Positions 42,391-53,985 of a stretch of DNA of 64,000 nucleotides are shown here, in pieces; position 1 is the first letter of the stretch, and every line of letters begins with the position of its first letter. The position numbers were made by a program, and so were the translations under genes. Below the pieces are notes generated by a model that saw only the letters and a program-made list of their open reading frames with translations, did not search any database and was not told the origin of the DNA. The DNA is from Trichobilharzia szidati. Its lineage: Eukaryota; Platyhelminthes; Trematoda; Strigeidida; Schistosomatidae. The stretch is taken from assembly GCA_944472155.2 (NCBI GenBank), contig OX235273.1, positions 105,546,582 through 105,610,581 of the forward strand, given 5' to 3'.

Positions 42391-42990
42391 GATATATCTA
42401 ATAAACAAACTAATATGGAATTACTTACTACCACAGTGCCCACGTTTTACGCATATATTAATATGAAATTATTAGTCTTAAACAGCCAAATGCTAATTAA
42501 CAAGAAGTTGACAAAACAGACGCAATATTACTTACTAACAGTCATTACACCTATGACGTTTAAACGGAAATTTCTTAAAACTAGTTATACACAGAAAGAC
42601 TGAAAAATAGCCACGTTTGAATGACATCAAACCAATAGGAAACCACTTAAAAATAACTAAATAAAGTGACGGTCGTATTATCTAATAGTTTTAAAAATGT
42701 CATCTAAAGACTACAAAGTTATAATTTTATTATGTGTTTCATACAACTGTAAAATTTATCTTGCGGATGTATCAGACTTGTCATACTTTATGCGTTATAT
42801 CATATAAAAATATAAGGAGAGTTTTCTAGAAATGAATATGTCTTGCAACATTATTGTACTACTCTGACTATTTTGTAGTTATATATATATATATATCTAA
42901 AATAGAATACTATCTTTTGAAATTACTGGCGTTTTCAGACTACTGCATTATTTTGCATTCTTATAATGAATGTGATACACAGTTAGGGAT
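42391..42990. other. no gene seen
   Basis: AT-rich; frame 42415-42603 (+) has no recognised motif. AT run at 42880-42896. Confidence 0.3.
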
Positions 42991-43019
42991 TTTTCGATAC
43001 AGAAAGGAAGACGAAATTT

Positions 43020-43069
43020 GCAGTATAAAATGATATCATCATTCTATTTCACAGGTCCTCACCAGCTGC
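43020..43069 (-). ncRNA. hammerhead candidate in left arm (core lesion)
   Basis: Mirror of 43879-43928: stem I GCAG/CTGC, stem III hairpin around a GAT loop, GAAA present. The core reads CTGGTGA (43065-43059), A6 changed to G, so less likely active than the right-arm copy. Confidence 0.45.
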
Positions 43070-43383
43070 AGACTACCTGAAATTACAATAGTTATATAGA
43101 TGACAATAACATACTCTAAAGTTTAAGTGGTAGTAGAGAAGAAGTACTATAAAATTGACGCATCCAAAATGTAAGCATTACAAATTTTAGTTTAAGTTTT
43201 CATCATCAATTTATACGCTTTCAAAGTGTAAAAGAGGGGGGAGGGGTAAGACAGAAAACAGAAAAAATAATTAACAAACAGTGTTAGCTTGTAGCGTTCA
43301 CATAGCAACTCAAAAAACAAAAGCGGTTACAGTTTATAAGATTGAGATTTGTTCAGTGAGTTGAGATCACTGAATTAGATGAC

Positions 43384-43564
43384 ATCTCATTGAGATTTCT
43401 ATGTCCTTCAAAATATTTAATAGGCAAAGAACAGCAAATTTACTACGATTTGCCGAAGCGATCGCAATAGAACGATTTAAACCAGAATTATGCATACAGA
43501 AGGACAGTGTTACTAATCTCTCACTGCGTTGGCGACTGGATTCTGACTTTGATTATATTAATTA
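43384..43564 (+). mobile_element. GIY-YIG endonuclease C-terminus between inverted arms
   Basis: The plus frame through 43408-43563 codes for about 50 residues with a natural stop: LLRFAEAIAIERFKPELCIQ then KDSVTNLSLRWRLD. It corresponds to LLNIAEAVGIHINKPNLCTQ then KKLVQSLSLPW of the 28.2-kb element. No stop interrupts it. Catalytic GIY-YIG residues lie upstream in the family and are absent, so it is a 5'-truncated insertion. Confidence 0.75.
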
Positions 43565-43878
43565 GTCATCTAATTCAGTGATCTCAACTCACTGAACAAA
43601 TCTCAATCTTATAAACTGTAACCGCTTTTGTTTTTTGAGTTGATATGTGAACCTACAAGCTAACACTGTTTGTTAATTATTTTTTTCTGTTTTCTGTCTT
43701 ACCCCTCCCCCCTCTTTTACACTTTGAAAGCGTATAAATTGATGATGAAAACTTAAACTAAAAATTGTAATGCTTACATTTTGGATGCGTCAATTTTATA
43801 GTATTTCTTCTCTACTACCACTTAAACTTTAGAGTATGTTATTATCATCTATATAACCATTGTAATTTCAAGTAGTCT

Positions 43879-43928
43879 GCAGCTGATGAGGACCTGTGAA
43901 ATAGAATGATGATATCATTTTATACTGC
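43879..43928 (+). ncRNA. hammerhead candidate in right arm (intact 7-base core)
   Basis: Stem I: GCAG (43879-43882) with CTGC (43925-43928). Core CTGATGA (43883-43889) intact. Stem II region GGACCTGT (43890-43897) folds only weakly, the main doubt. GAA at 43898-43900; stem III is a ten-pair hairpin (43901-43910 with 43914-43923, one G-U) closed by GAT; A43924 is the cleavage-site base. Stem III is long here, unlike the minimal stem III of the other PLE hammerheads. Confidence 0.5.
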
Positions 43929-44074
43929 AAATTTCGTCTTCCTTTCTTTATCGAAATTTATCAAGGGAACCATATGTATGAAATTAAGGATTTCATCCAG
44001 TAACCATTATTTAAAATGTTACATTTTGGTATTTTATTGTGAAACGTAACCACAAGTTGAAAATGACTATTATC

Positions 44075-44470
44075 ACTCTCAAGTTTGGCCACAGATTGAT
44101 ATCAGTTAGAGAAAGGTTGAAAACCAACAGGGAGTCATGGACAACTACAGTTCATCCTAGTTTGGGACACATCGATAGTACGCTGTCACCACTAAAGTTT
44201 GAAACCAGGACTTTCCGGTTACAAGGCAAGCTTGTAGACCATTCAGCCATCGGGACTCGACTCAATGAATAGCTCGTAAATTCTAACTTCCACCAATTCG
44301 TGATTTTAGTGCCACCACCAGCAATGTCATCGGCGTGTGTTTGTCCTCGCTCCTAGCCAGATAAAGTCCATTGGTCACGACATATGACTAGAACTGTGGG
44401 AAACTCCATCAAGTAGTCAGTCACTAGCAAGTATCAGATCAATATTTTAAGAGTTGGTTTTTAGGGATTT
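44075..44470 (-). repeat. SINE B, minus unit with spacer
   Basis: Inverted unit: GTTTGGCCACAGATTGATAT, CAGTTAGAGAAAGGTTGAAA, CATCCTAGTTTGGGACACAT, CCGGTTACAAGGCAAGCTTG, CATTCAGCCATCGGGACTCG. The following 44280-44420 is the spacer (CGTGATTTTAGTGCCACCAC, GGTCACGACATATGACTAG) found between paired halves at 7.7 kb. The mate is missing. Confidence 0.68.
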
Positions 44471-44949
44471 GATATGTTGTCACTCAGTTCATCAAAAGTA
44501 CTTGGTTCGATGTTTGGTTCCCTATTGATACACTCTTTACCCTTCCCTAATTTACTAGCCGGCCAACACTGCTGACGCTTAGGGAAAGGAAGGCTCTATA
44601 TTCTATTCAGAATGAAAAGAAACGAAAAAAAATAACCAGTTCACCGAATCGGTTAGCCAGAAATTAAGTAGTCTGGATCGACTAGAATCTCTCAGCTGAT
44701 TTAGTGAAGGCACACTGCTGATGAGGTCAACCGATACCAAGAAAATCTGTCATCTCATGTTTAAACCTCCATTCAGCTTTTAAATGCTGAAGCTTATAAT
44801 GAGTTATCTACATAATTTTTGCTGATGTTGCTCACATTGGGATTTACCTGACGAAAAAAGATGGGCATCCGATCACTGATATCTGAAAACTGGAAAGAAA
44901 CTGTTTTAGATAGCATGGCAGATTTCATCACAAAGCGACGTCCCTAAGA

Positions 44950-45300
44950 AAACTATGCCATCCTCGGAGCCCTGTACACGCCATTCTAGGTCTTGGCGTG
45001 AGATGTCACTTACTGGTCCCTTCAACCTATGCCCAATTCATCTCCACCTCCTTCTGTATATTTGCTGGATGGTAATTCCTTGGTTGATGCGTTTTCATAG
45101 TTTTCAGTCGCCAGTCTTTTCTGCCTGGTCATTTGAACTTCAGTATCAAGCGAAGCCAGTTGTCAATAAAAGCTGCTGAAAATGCTTCTGGTGATACGAC
45201 AGACAAGTCTCTGATCCATACAGAAGTACTGATTGATATTAGTGTTGAAAGTCCGGATTTTATTCCTTAAGCTGCGAATAGTATATTTCCACAGTGTTTT
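44950..45300 (-). mobile_element. RTE/SR2-like fragment a
   Basis: Minus strand: TACAGAAGGAGGTGGAGATG (CRRRWRW), ATTGGGCATAGGTTGAAGGG, GAAGTTCAAATGACCAGGC (SVLKF), GGATCAGAGACTTGTC (GSETC), and AACACTGTGGAAATATAC (NTVEI). No open frame. Confidence 0.6.
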
Positions 45301-45305
45301 CGGAT

Positions 45306-45990
45306 TATATTATTATTCCCTTGGGTTCCTAGTGGAACATAGTGCTTCAACAATACACTTCTACTCTATTCTATTTTCTGCCGTCCTTTTTACCTGGGTC
45401 GACGACTGACCATAATCTCTTATCTCCTCCTCGCCACAGGATCTCCTCAATGTCACCTTTGTACCGACAACCCACTCGTCGTTTCCCATTAGGATTCCAC
45501 TAGAGAGCCTGGTGCGCGACGTTTCCTCAATGTATGCCCGATCTACTTCCATTTTCTCCTACAGATTTGTTGAGTACTCGGCTCTTGGTTGGTTTCTTCC
45601 CAGAGTTTCTTGTTACTTATTCTTCCTGACTATTTGATATTCAGTGTGTAACCAGAGCAGGTGGTAGCTGTTGGTAAAACTTTGCAGTAGCCTGTTAGAA
45701 ATTCTTTTTGTGACTCACAGTGCAAGTTTCTGACCCATATAGATGGACCAACTTGACACTGATGTGTTGAAAATCCGAATCTAGGTTTATTTCGCTCTTT
45801 CAACCCCTAAAGGCTTTGACATCCTCATCTCTGCCGTCTGTAGTTGAAACGATATTGTTTGGATGAAGGAAGAGGTGAATTCCTTCTAATTTCTCCCACT
45901 GATGGTGATTGTGCTTGTTACTGTTGTTGATTAGGTATCCTCATCACTTCTTTCTTATCTGTGTTCACATGAAGCTGACTGTTCACTGCC
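45306..45990 (-). mobile_element. RTE/SR2-like fragment b, 3' end present
   Basis: Minus strand, 3' end at 45306: GTTGAAGCACTATGTTCCAC then TAGGAACCCAAGGGAATAAT, the RTE terminus. Upstream: ACGACGAGTGGGTTGTCGG (KRRVGC), AGGAGAAAATGGAAGTAGAT, GGTCAGAAACTTGCACTGTG (SETCTV), CTACAGACGGCAGAGATGAG (TDGRDED), and GATGAGGATACCTAATCAAC (VMRIPNQ). Stops throughout. Confidence 0.75.
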
Positions 45991-46039
45991 CATTCTATTA
46001 ACGTCTTGGTTTATATATGTATGTCATTACCTTTGCTAT

Positions 46040-47000
46040 TATGTTATTATTTCCTTTAATTCCTAGAGGAACATAGGGCTTCAGCCGTGCGTCTCCATTG
46101 CGTTTGATTCTCTGCTAGAGTTTTCACCTGCATCCAAGTCTGCCAACACGCTTTCATCTCCTCCTCACATAACCTTCTCCAAATCACGCTTGGACGACCA
46201 ACTCACCGCTTCCCTTTAGGGTTCCACTCAAGCAATGGCTTGTCTAGTGATGTCACTTGATGTTTTTCTCAGAGTATGGCCAATCTATCTCCATTTCTTC
46301 CTGCCTATTTGTTTCACAATTGGTTCCTGCTGAGTTAGTTCGCTCCCAGAGATCTCTATTGCTGATCTTTTCTGACCGGCTATCTGATCTTGAGTATTGA
46401 GCGAAGGCAACTGTTAATGAAGGTCTGTAGTTTGTTTGAGATGCTCTTTATGACGCGCCAAGACTCTGATCCCTATAGTAGCAGTGACTTCACATTGGAG
46501 TTGAAAATCCGGATCTTATTTTCATTCTCATGCTGAGTGCTGTTGACCTCCAGACAGAATTGAGAGTAGTGAAAGCTTGTCTTGCTTTTCCGATTCTTGC
46601 TTTGATATCCTCTTCAGTTTAGTCCGCTTGTAGTTGAAACAATGCTTCCCAGGTCGGTAGGTAAAAGAGGTTGTCTCTTTCAGGTTCCTCCCATTTATGA
46701 TGATTGTTGTCTGTTGTTGTTGTTAGTGGTGTTGCCCAGGAATCTTCATCACCTCCGTTTTCTCTATGTTTACTTGGAGTCCTATCTTTGATGCTTCTTC
46801 TGCCAACTTGTTGCTTTTCACTTGCATATCCTCCAGTTTGTGGGAAATCAGACAAATATATCATCGGCGAAGTCCAGATCCTCCAAGTTTCTCGTGAGGG
46901 TCGATTTTATGCGTGTTTCTTCGCTGCCCACTGCTTGTATGAGCTTCAAAAACAGATGCTTTTTCAAAAAGTTGCTATCGTAACCCATAAACCTTAAAAA
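46040..47000 (-). mobile_element. RTE/SR2-like fragment c, RT catalytic box to 3' end
   Basis: Minus strand. The frame near 46930-46848 codes for RIKSTLTRNLEDLDFADDIF with FADD intact. Next frame (46864-46619): ASEKQQVGRRSIKDRTPSKH and EDSWATPLTTTTDNNHHKW (thumb and variable spacer). Then GGTDED-, FCLEVNS-, SVTAITGSE-like pieces and the 3' end (46080-46050): GAAGCCCTATGTTCCTCTAG then GAATTAAAGGAAATAATAAC. Third RTE piece in a row on the same strand. Confidence 0.8.
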
Positions 47001-47214
47001 TAAGTGACATTTCTCAATGGGAACATCTTCTGGTTGTGTTGGAAAATATGACACTCTGAATCCGAATTCACAAATTTTGAAATTAATAATTTCGAGGTGA
47101 GAATCCACAACAATTCTCTTTTGAAAACCAATAATATTTACATCACAATATATGATTTTTACTCGCGAGCATAAATGTCAATTGAACAAAGTAGGTGTGA
47201 ATTCACGAGGGTAT

Positions 47215-47420
47215 ATCTGTTTTTCACCATTCCTTATATTCTAATTGGAAAATATGGTACTCAAGCTTCAAAGTTTTGCCAAGGGATGATGGTCTTCAAT
47301 ATTTTTAGGTTGAATTGTTAGCCTCCACGCCCAATCTACCATCTTTACCGAACTTACTGCTGCCTAGACGAGTTGTAAGCGCGAGTTAGCCGCCGACTGA
47401 ACTCGGATCTCTTGAAACAT
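47215..47420 (-). repeat. SINE A, decayed
   Basis: Minus strand: CGAGTTCAGTCGGCGGCTAA (head/B-box region), CTAGGCAGCAGTAAGTTCGG (body, AAGCCAG... region), TGAAGCTTGAGTACCATATT (tail). About 70% like the better copies by eye. Confidence 0.45.
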
Positions 47421-48489
47421 TACCCATTACTAATTCGTATGAGTAGGGCTTCCAACTACTCATAATTATCAGTAGTATAAAGTGGATTGCCTTCTTAACT
47501 GTCAACACACATAGATTACCAAACACTAAAATATACATTAATTGATAAGTAGGCCAAATCTATCTCAGGACAACTTAAATGTAGAAATGTCATTCATACT
47601 GGCTGATATGATCAGACTAACGATAAGACTAATGTATAATATCAACATCCATGTTTAATGGATTTCATTAGGCATAAAAGTGTTTGTATATTAATGGAGC
47701 AATAATAGCCGATAATTATCTAACCTATAGCAATGGATTCATACATTATCGTGAACGCTGAAGGACATTGCTGCAATAAGGCAGAAATAAATTCACTTGT
47801 TGAGTGTTAATCATTTGGCGTAGATGAATAATTGGCGTTGTTTTATGTATCGTTCACACATAGAAATTATATGCGATATAGTGAAAAAAAGAAATATTAC
47901 TAATGCAATAGTCTAGAACAAAAATATGCCAACTCTATATCAGTAATGTCATCGACGCCAAAAGTTAGATGGAGTGGAAGAACAGGAAGAGAAATTTACA
48001 CAACAGATGACAACAGATAATAGAGTGACTTAATTTAACAAACAATGTCTCCAGAATAATATCTGTATAGCTGGCTTTGCTATTTATTGAAGATTTGGTT
48101 GTGCCTTAGAAAGGCCAAGCAAGCAACAAATAACACTCAAAATTCAGTAAAACAATCAAAAATTTATGTTGTATTGCCATATTCATGAATAATCTTTATT
48201 CAGTCATTAATGAAAATGTAGAACAATACATTTAATCGAACATTATTGTTTTCAATTAGATCTCATCAAGCTCGAGAAGATCCATCCACTGGAAACGTAC
48301 ATGGAAAGGATAACTAACTAATTTGTATAGTTGCGCGCTTATCTCCAGGAAAAGGAACCTAATTCGTTCGCTCTACTTTAGGATAAGGAAAATTTGTAGT
48401 TCTGATTGCATTGACTCAGAACCTGCCTTCCTAAAAGCCACGCTCGCAGAAAATAGTTACTCGAACCGATTTATTGACAGTAACACGAA
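47421..48489. other. no gene seen
   Basis: AT-rich, nothing recognised. Confidence 0.3.
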
Positions 48490-49305
48490 AGATAATTAGT
48501 CTAAATCAGTCCCCGGCTCAGTCCACCTGCTCTTGTGGAGCAAAGTATATTGGCCGTAGCCTGAGGAAGCTTTCCACACGGATATGAGAACATATTCCAA
48601 CATGGTTCAACAAGGGAGGAAGGAAGTGTGTGTAAAGCTCTATTCTGGAACACCTGATTGACTTCTGTCACTCTGTCAACCCTGACCATGATTTTAAGAT
48701 CATACATAGAATCCATGCTAACTTCCCGCGTTTTCTTCGTTACAGACTTCTAAAGACAGTGGAGACAATTCATGACTTCAAATCAGACCTTTGTGTAGAA
48801 AAGAAGTATGTACAATCTCTACTTCTGCCTTGGCCGTAGAGAGACAGACATTTATTTATTTTGTCTATTTAGTTATTCTATGAACCTTTCCCTTATTACT
48901 ACGATTATTATTATTACTATTTCCGCTTGCCCCACTTGTCATTATTATTTTATAATTTTGCAGTATTGAATTCTGTTTTATCAAATTTCATACCATGTTA
49001 TGTAATATTTTATATTCGCCTACTAATCGTATAATTATGCACCCCTTTCCAACATTTATACACCTTATGTATTATTCTATATATATAACATTGGTTGTTT
49101 TGCTACTTGACATTTAACTATGATTAGAATCACAAATATTTTAAATGCATTTCATATTACTATTATTATTATTTCATGTATTCACACCTTTGACCTAATT
49201 CCCTCACCGGATATAATTTCTTAAAAGCCATATGAGTACAGATACGATTGTACAGCTTGATAATAAATCTACTGAAAAGAATCTCTTCGCTGAATATTGT
49301 GTTCT
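48490..49305 (+). mobile_element. GIY-YIG-only PLE fragment with long tail
   Basis: Plus strand, two or three frames: SCGAKYIGRSLRKLSTRI (about 48531-48585, YIGR kept), IPTWFNKGGRK, SSILEHLIDFCHSVNPDHDF, KIIHRIHANFPRFLRYRLLK and VETIHDFKSDLCVEKKYVQ, ending LLLPWP at 48838. The tail runs 450 bp to about 49300, ending GATTGTACAGCTTGATAATA and GAAAAGAATCTCTTCGCT. Same C-terminal type and tail end as 22195-22670 and 53490-54460. Confidence 0.75.
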
Positions 49306-49949
49306 TAACTCGAACATACCTACATAACTTTACTAATTAATATTCATATATAGACAAATCACGGTGTTTTGTCTGTAGGATAATAGGATTGCGCAAATAG
49401 TCAAAATAATAGCAGTGACAATAGTAATAACGATAATAATAATGGTTCAACCAATAACAAGAATGGAAAGTTAGGTAATCTGTGATAACAAGAATAACGA
49501 AAAACAGCATGATTAAACAAACAAATGTTCAGGTTGAAGTAGTCGATAAAGGTTAAGAAAAACTAATGAACCGATTAAGTAATGCTCGGTTGTTAAGGAA
49601 GTAAATAAAATATCCTTTTTTAAAGATGTGATAAGATTAAGGGATGATAAGAGAGGGGTTGAAAATATAATAAAAGTAAGGGGTGGTGTCGAAGTCATCA
49701 GTTGGTTATGTATTAAAGGCATAATTTACGTTTAATGGTTCGAATGCCTATCGCCTCAGATGTATGCAGTAGACAAATACGAAGCTTATTGGAAAGATTT
49801 GATGGGATACGATGAATTAACTTGAATGCCTTCGTTTTCTCCACCATATGACTACTATCAACTCAGTGTGACAAAATGGAGCTTCATACTGATTTATCTC
49901 CCACTTCACTCAGTTTTAGATATTAACAACTTTTCCTTTCATGGTACAA
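49306..49949. other. no gene seen
   Basis: AT-rich; 49700-49900 could be RT linker of the next PLE but no motif is clear. Confidence 0.3.
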
Positions 49950-51090
49950 CATAGTGGTTAGTGAGGATTCTGGGACCTTTGGACAAAGAAATTGTGTCAT
50001 AGAATTAGTGATGTCTTCGAATTCATCGCTGAAATATCCGAGACTAATGGGAGGGATAAACGTATCTTATCCATGGAGGTATCATCACTCTTCACTAATG
50101 TACCGCTTATGGAAACGGAAGATTACATTTGTCAATAAATCACCGAAAGGCAATTGGATTTACGAATTTCCTTGTGTAGCCTCAAAGAATTACTCCTTAA
50201 ATGCACAGTGAATGTTCACTTTTTCTTCCATAATTTATACTAGCGACAAGTAGAGGAAATAGCCATGAGTCCACCAGTAGGACCAATATTAGCTGACTTC
50301 TTCCTCACAGAGCTTGGGAATGGCAGAGCGAAAGACATCATCAAGGAGTTGAATTCGCATTACCATTATGTTGGTGATGCATTTATCTCAGTTGATGGGA
50401 ATGTAAAAATAAACGAATTGTTGATGAATTTCAACAACATCCACCCTTCGCTTACTTTTACTTGTGAAGAGGAGCAGGATAGTGAACTACATTTTCTGGA
50501 CGTCTTTCTAAGTAGAGAGAAGCGTGTATAGAAAAAGAGCATTTACGGGGCAATGCACACGCTTCTTCAGTTGCGTGCCCATTAAATATAAAATAAATGT
50601 TGTTAAATGTCTTACTAGCAGAGCAAAAAAGATATGTACGTATGAATTCTTACAAAAGGAATCCAATTCCTTGACAGAGATGGGTTATCCAAGTAATTTC
50701 ATAAAGAAACATATGAAAACATTGGAGAGAAAACTTGAGACTATGATTGCACGTAAAAAAACTTCTGTTTATTTACCTACAACTTAATGGTTATTTGTCA
50801 AGTGAGATTTTATTCCAGAGACTTTCCAGGAGTATACTAAGAACGTTTTACGCAGCATACCTATGTTTGTCATTCCCTAGTCGACGAATGATTGGGGTTC
50901 AAACGATGGATAATCCAGATGGTGTGCCACATCTATGTGCTTTTATCAATTCAACTGCACCTACGGTGACACTTATGTAGGGCGTACTGCTAGACAGCTT
51001 AGCCAACGTGTTAGTGAACATCTCCAAATGTGGTTAGTCAAAGGACAGACAAAAACAATTCAAAGTTTCTACAGATGAGTACCTGTTGAA
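49950..51090 (+). mobile_element. Penelope-like element 5, RT motif A to GIY-YIG
   Basis: Plus strand. EVSSLFTNVPLMETEDYICQ (50080-50140) is the PLE RT motif A region (DVxSLFTNVP), with a stop after it. Then SLCSLKELLLKCTVNVHFFF, and frame 50265-50531: MSPPVGPILADFFLTELGN and the catalytic box HYHYVGDAFISVDG, where YVDD has become YVGD. The 50524-50787 frame gives the thumb and linker, 50747-50980 the pre-endonuclease segment (LSRSILRTFYAAYLC). The GIY-YIG core follows in a new frame: GDTYVGRTARQLSQRVSEHL (about 50967-51026). At least five breaks. Confidence 0.85.
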
Positions 51091-52204
51091 GTAAAATGAA
51101 ATTTAACCAAATCCCTTGTCACTTGCATCCGACGTATAATGTAATGTCCTGATTCATTGCAAAAGCATGGTTAACTTTAACAATGCTTTGATACGATGGC
51201 TCATTACTTACATAATTAACAGTTCAACAACAGGACATATTATACACTAAGTACAAGATAATAATGCTGTCAAGTGATTCACTATTGCCAGACAAACAAT
51301 CAGAAAGATGCTTACATTTGCGAAGGCATGTGAAATAAAAGTTTATAAACCTGGTCTCTACTTATAGAAGGAAATGTTGGTCACTTTGAACCACCCATAG
51401 TACTTATTAACTGTTATTATTATTGTTGATATTTCATTCCACCTCGTATCATTATGCTTGGTTACTGTAATAAGTTTAGTAATGATCATCACCAGCAATT
51501 TTTGCAATTCCTGAGTTCTAAGGGTCCTCGAAATACCAGGAACCATTGGCTAAAAACTGTTGGTGATATGGCTGAGAACTGATCTTATTGGGGCAGATGC
51601 ATTCACGCATTGTAATCTGACAGAGTCCATTAAGTCCTCATTTTTTGTGACAACGTGAATTGCTTCACTTCTGTGCAAAGTTCTATCTTAAAACTCAGTT
51701 AGTCAGTTGCAATTGCTAACATTTTCAGGATCTTTCCCTGATGAATGATTGCCTATTTACAAGAATGTTACTCAATCATAGTTCATTATTATCGCTAGTT
51801 ATAATCTTTCCTACCCTTTTACCTCTTATCTATGTGAAATGGTCCTGTAGAACATTCACACCAGTAGTTTTCCATGGTTGGTTAATTTCAGTATATTTAC
51901 TCGTCATTCAAATATCTCCCAATGCATATCTAGTAGTATATACACAACTGTATGTAGGGAGTGTTTAGCTGAGGATTTTTATCGAAATTTGATGAATTCA
52001 CAGAATGCTTCTTCGTATTAACGTTTGTTGTTTGTTTTAGAATCCTATCGGAGAATAAAAGGTTGCAATGATCAAAGATATTTACATAAATAATTATTTT
52101 TTACAAGAAATTTATTCGGATAGTATTGATATAAGAATAAAACTTGGGCACTGTGGTAGAGTGTAATTCCATTATGGGTAAATTTTATTTTGATAAAGTC
52201 TCAC
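51091..52204. other. no gene; one short repeat fragment
   Basis: 51560-51705 (minus) shows weak matches to dispersed repeat R1 (ATTGCTTCACTTCTGTGCAA against TTTGCACAGAAGTAAAACAC). The rest is unrecognised. Confidence 0.35.
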
Positions 52205-53105
52205 AATATTATACGGTAATGTTTACTGATGACGTTTCGAGCACAATTTATTTCTCATAATCATATCAGGGTAATCACACGACTTCCTAAATTCATTTAT
52301 ATAGTTCCGTTGTTTTTCACTTGATTTGATTGGTAGTAATATTTTCCATATTTCGGGTATGACTGATGAATCATTCCTATTGCATGTGTTGGGTGTAGAT
52401 TCGATGAACAGGGATTTAGTAATCGACCTCTCTCTCTCCACCCACCTAGATTACTTTAGAATTTTAACCCTCTCCCACCCACCCCATTGTGTGATTGTGT
52501 GTTAATGCATGCATTGCAATTGCCGAGCTTTTTTCTAAATAACTTATCTTCTCTGGGTCAACCATTCTTACCTTAGCTAAATTCTTATGTTCTGAAAATC
52601 TGACTACCCCTGACCTACTAGTATGACCTATGTAGTTGACCTCACCCACAGTCATCACAAAGTATTTTGTAAATTATATTATTTTGTTTAATTGGGTCCA
52701 CCAGGTCATTCAGCCTACAGAGCTGGTTGCTGAGTGAGTTTGTAGGTTTGAATGCCATTACCCTGATTCCTGCTTTATTAAGAATCCTAAATAGGGTCTC
52801 AGATGTCCCCTCTTTATATGGTATTACAGTGGATGACTTATATTCTCTCTTCTTTATGTTATCATTACTAGTTCCACAATTATTTTTATTTTAGCGTTTT
52901 CTGATTTTCCTGATGAATTTTATAGGATAGTTATTTGATACCAATGCTTCTTTTATCTGTTTCATTTCATCATGTAGGCCTTGTTTTGTGCTACTTAGTG
53001 TCATTGCTCGGTTTGTTAAACACTTAACTAAGCCCACCTTAACAGTTAAAGGATGAGATGAATTAAAGTCTAAATATCTATTTCTATTATTTCTTTGTTA
53101 TTGTT
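52205..53105 (-). mobile_element. Penelope-like element 6, RT thumb, linker and GIY-YIG
   Basis: Minus strand. From about 53090: NKYLDFNSSHPLTVKVGLVK and CLTNRAMTLSSTKQGL (thumb), a basic linker, SETLFRILNKAGIRVMAF, then the endonuclease: VNYIGHTSRSGVVRFSEHKN (52658-52464; YIG kept) and SYLEKSSAIAMHALTHNHT. After a frameshift the C-terminal part (52441-52223) gives NDSSVIPEIWKILLPIKSSE and ends with CSKRHQ, whose codons overlap the terminal CGAAACGTCATC motif. Sister of element 4. Confidence 0.85.
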
Positions 53106-53774
53106 AATTTTTTTCATAATTATTGTTATGAAAACAATCAAACAATCATCGTCATAAAGTTTTGGATGAGAATTCACCACAATTTTCTTTGGAAACTGAA
53201 ATTATATGGATCATAACATGTGACCCACTTGACAAGATAAACTGCATTTCAACAAAGCATTACCTTATCAGAGGGCGTTCTTTTCGTCTGTTTGGAGCCG
53301 AGTTCATCGGCGTTGTATTCGGTTTGATTCATCTAGAATAGGCGAAACTGTTCAAACTATCCGAATTCCAGCTAACTATTTGGACTTGTCTTGGTCTAAC
53401 CAGGGAGAACTCTGCTAAATTAAGCAGTAGATATGTGAAACAACTGTTCATGAATTATCTCCATCCAGACATTAATGAAAACGAAATATGTAATTGAGCG
53501 AAGAGTCTCTTTTCGGCGTCGAATTCATTTACTTAGCTGTACAATCACAATTACAAATACTTATTTTTGTATATGTGTATACATTAGGTTTGTCTAATAA
53601 GAATAAAAATAAGTCCAGGTTATTATTGTCAAGACATTTCAAATCAGATTGTAACTAAGGAGGCGAAGATTGGCAAGAGTGTAATGGTGGTGTGTTGTCA
53701 AAAGACATAGTTATTAATGTTAAGCAATACATAAATGTAGTAAAATAAGCGCAGTACAGTTACGCAATAAGGTG

Positions 53775-53960
53775 AATGGAAGTAAATTGGTGGATGGTGA
53801 CTAGAAGTGGAACCCAATTCGTCCTGTCCGGGACTCTTCATCTGAATGTAGCCCCATTGCACAGTGAGTGATGATGTTCCCACCGAGGCTCAAACCTAGT
53901 GCCTATAGTTTCAAACGCCAAAGCGTTATCCACTAGACCACTTGGCCCACGAGAGCCACT
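53775..53960 (-). repeat. SINE C (Sm-alpha-like) with hammerhead relic
   Basis: Minus strand. Head CCAAGTGGTCTAGTGGATAA (A box TGGTCTAGTGG, exact), then AGGTTTGAGCCTCGG (B box, one mismatch). Body GAACATCATCACTCACTGTG. Then CAGATGA (core, U4 changed to A), stem II GTCC against GGAC around CGGACA, then GAA; the following A is lost (GAATTGGG). tRNA-like head plus HHR is the architecture of schistosome Sm-alpha. Confidence 0.68.
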
Positions 53961-53985
53961 GTCTCTTGTGCAATGGGTCATATTA

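Larger units (their letters stand above)
42992..43956. repeat. 392-bp inverted repeat around a GIY-YIG C-terminus
   Basis: Left arm 42992-43383, right arm 43565-43956; the arms are reverse complements with only scattered differences by eye. Landmarks: ATGATATCATCATTCTATTT and TCACAGGTCC in the left arm against GGACCTGTGA and AAATAGAATGATGATATCAT in the right; GAGGGGGGAGGGGTAAGAC against GTCTTACCCCTCCCCCCTC; CTGAATTAGATGAC against GTCATCTAATTCAG at the inner ends. The 181-bp centre codes on the plus strand for an endonuclease end. So the right arm is the element's natural 3' tail and the left arm an inverted duplicate of it. Inverted terminal repeats are known in Penelope insertions. Each arm ends in a hammerhead candidate. 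Confidence 0.88.

Noticed and set aside
51741..51968. Hydrophobic open frame of 75 residues, possible membrane protein
   Set aside because: Leu/Ile/Tyr-rich composition is expected from AT-rich DNA; no motif and no second line of support.
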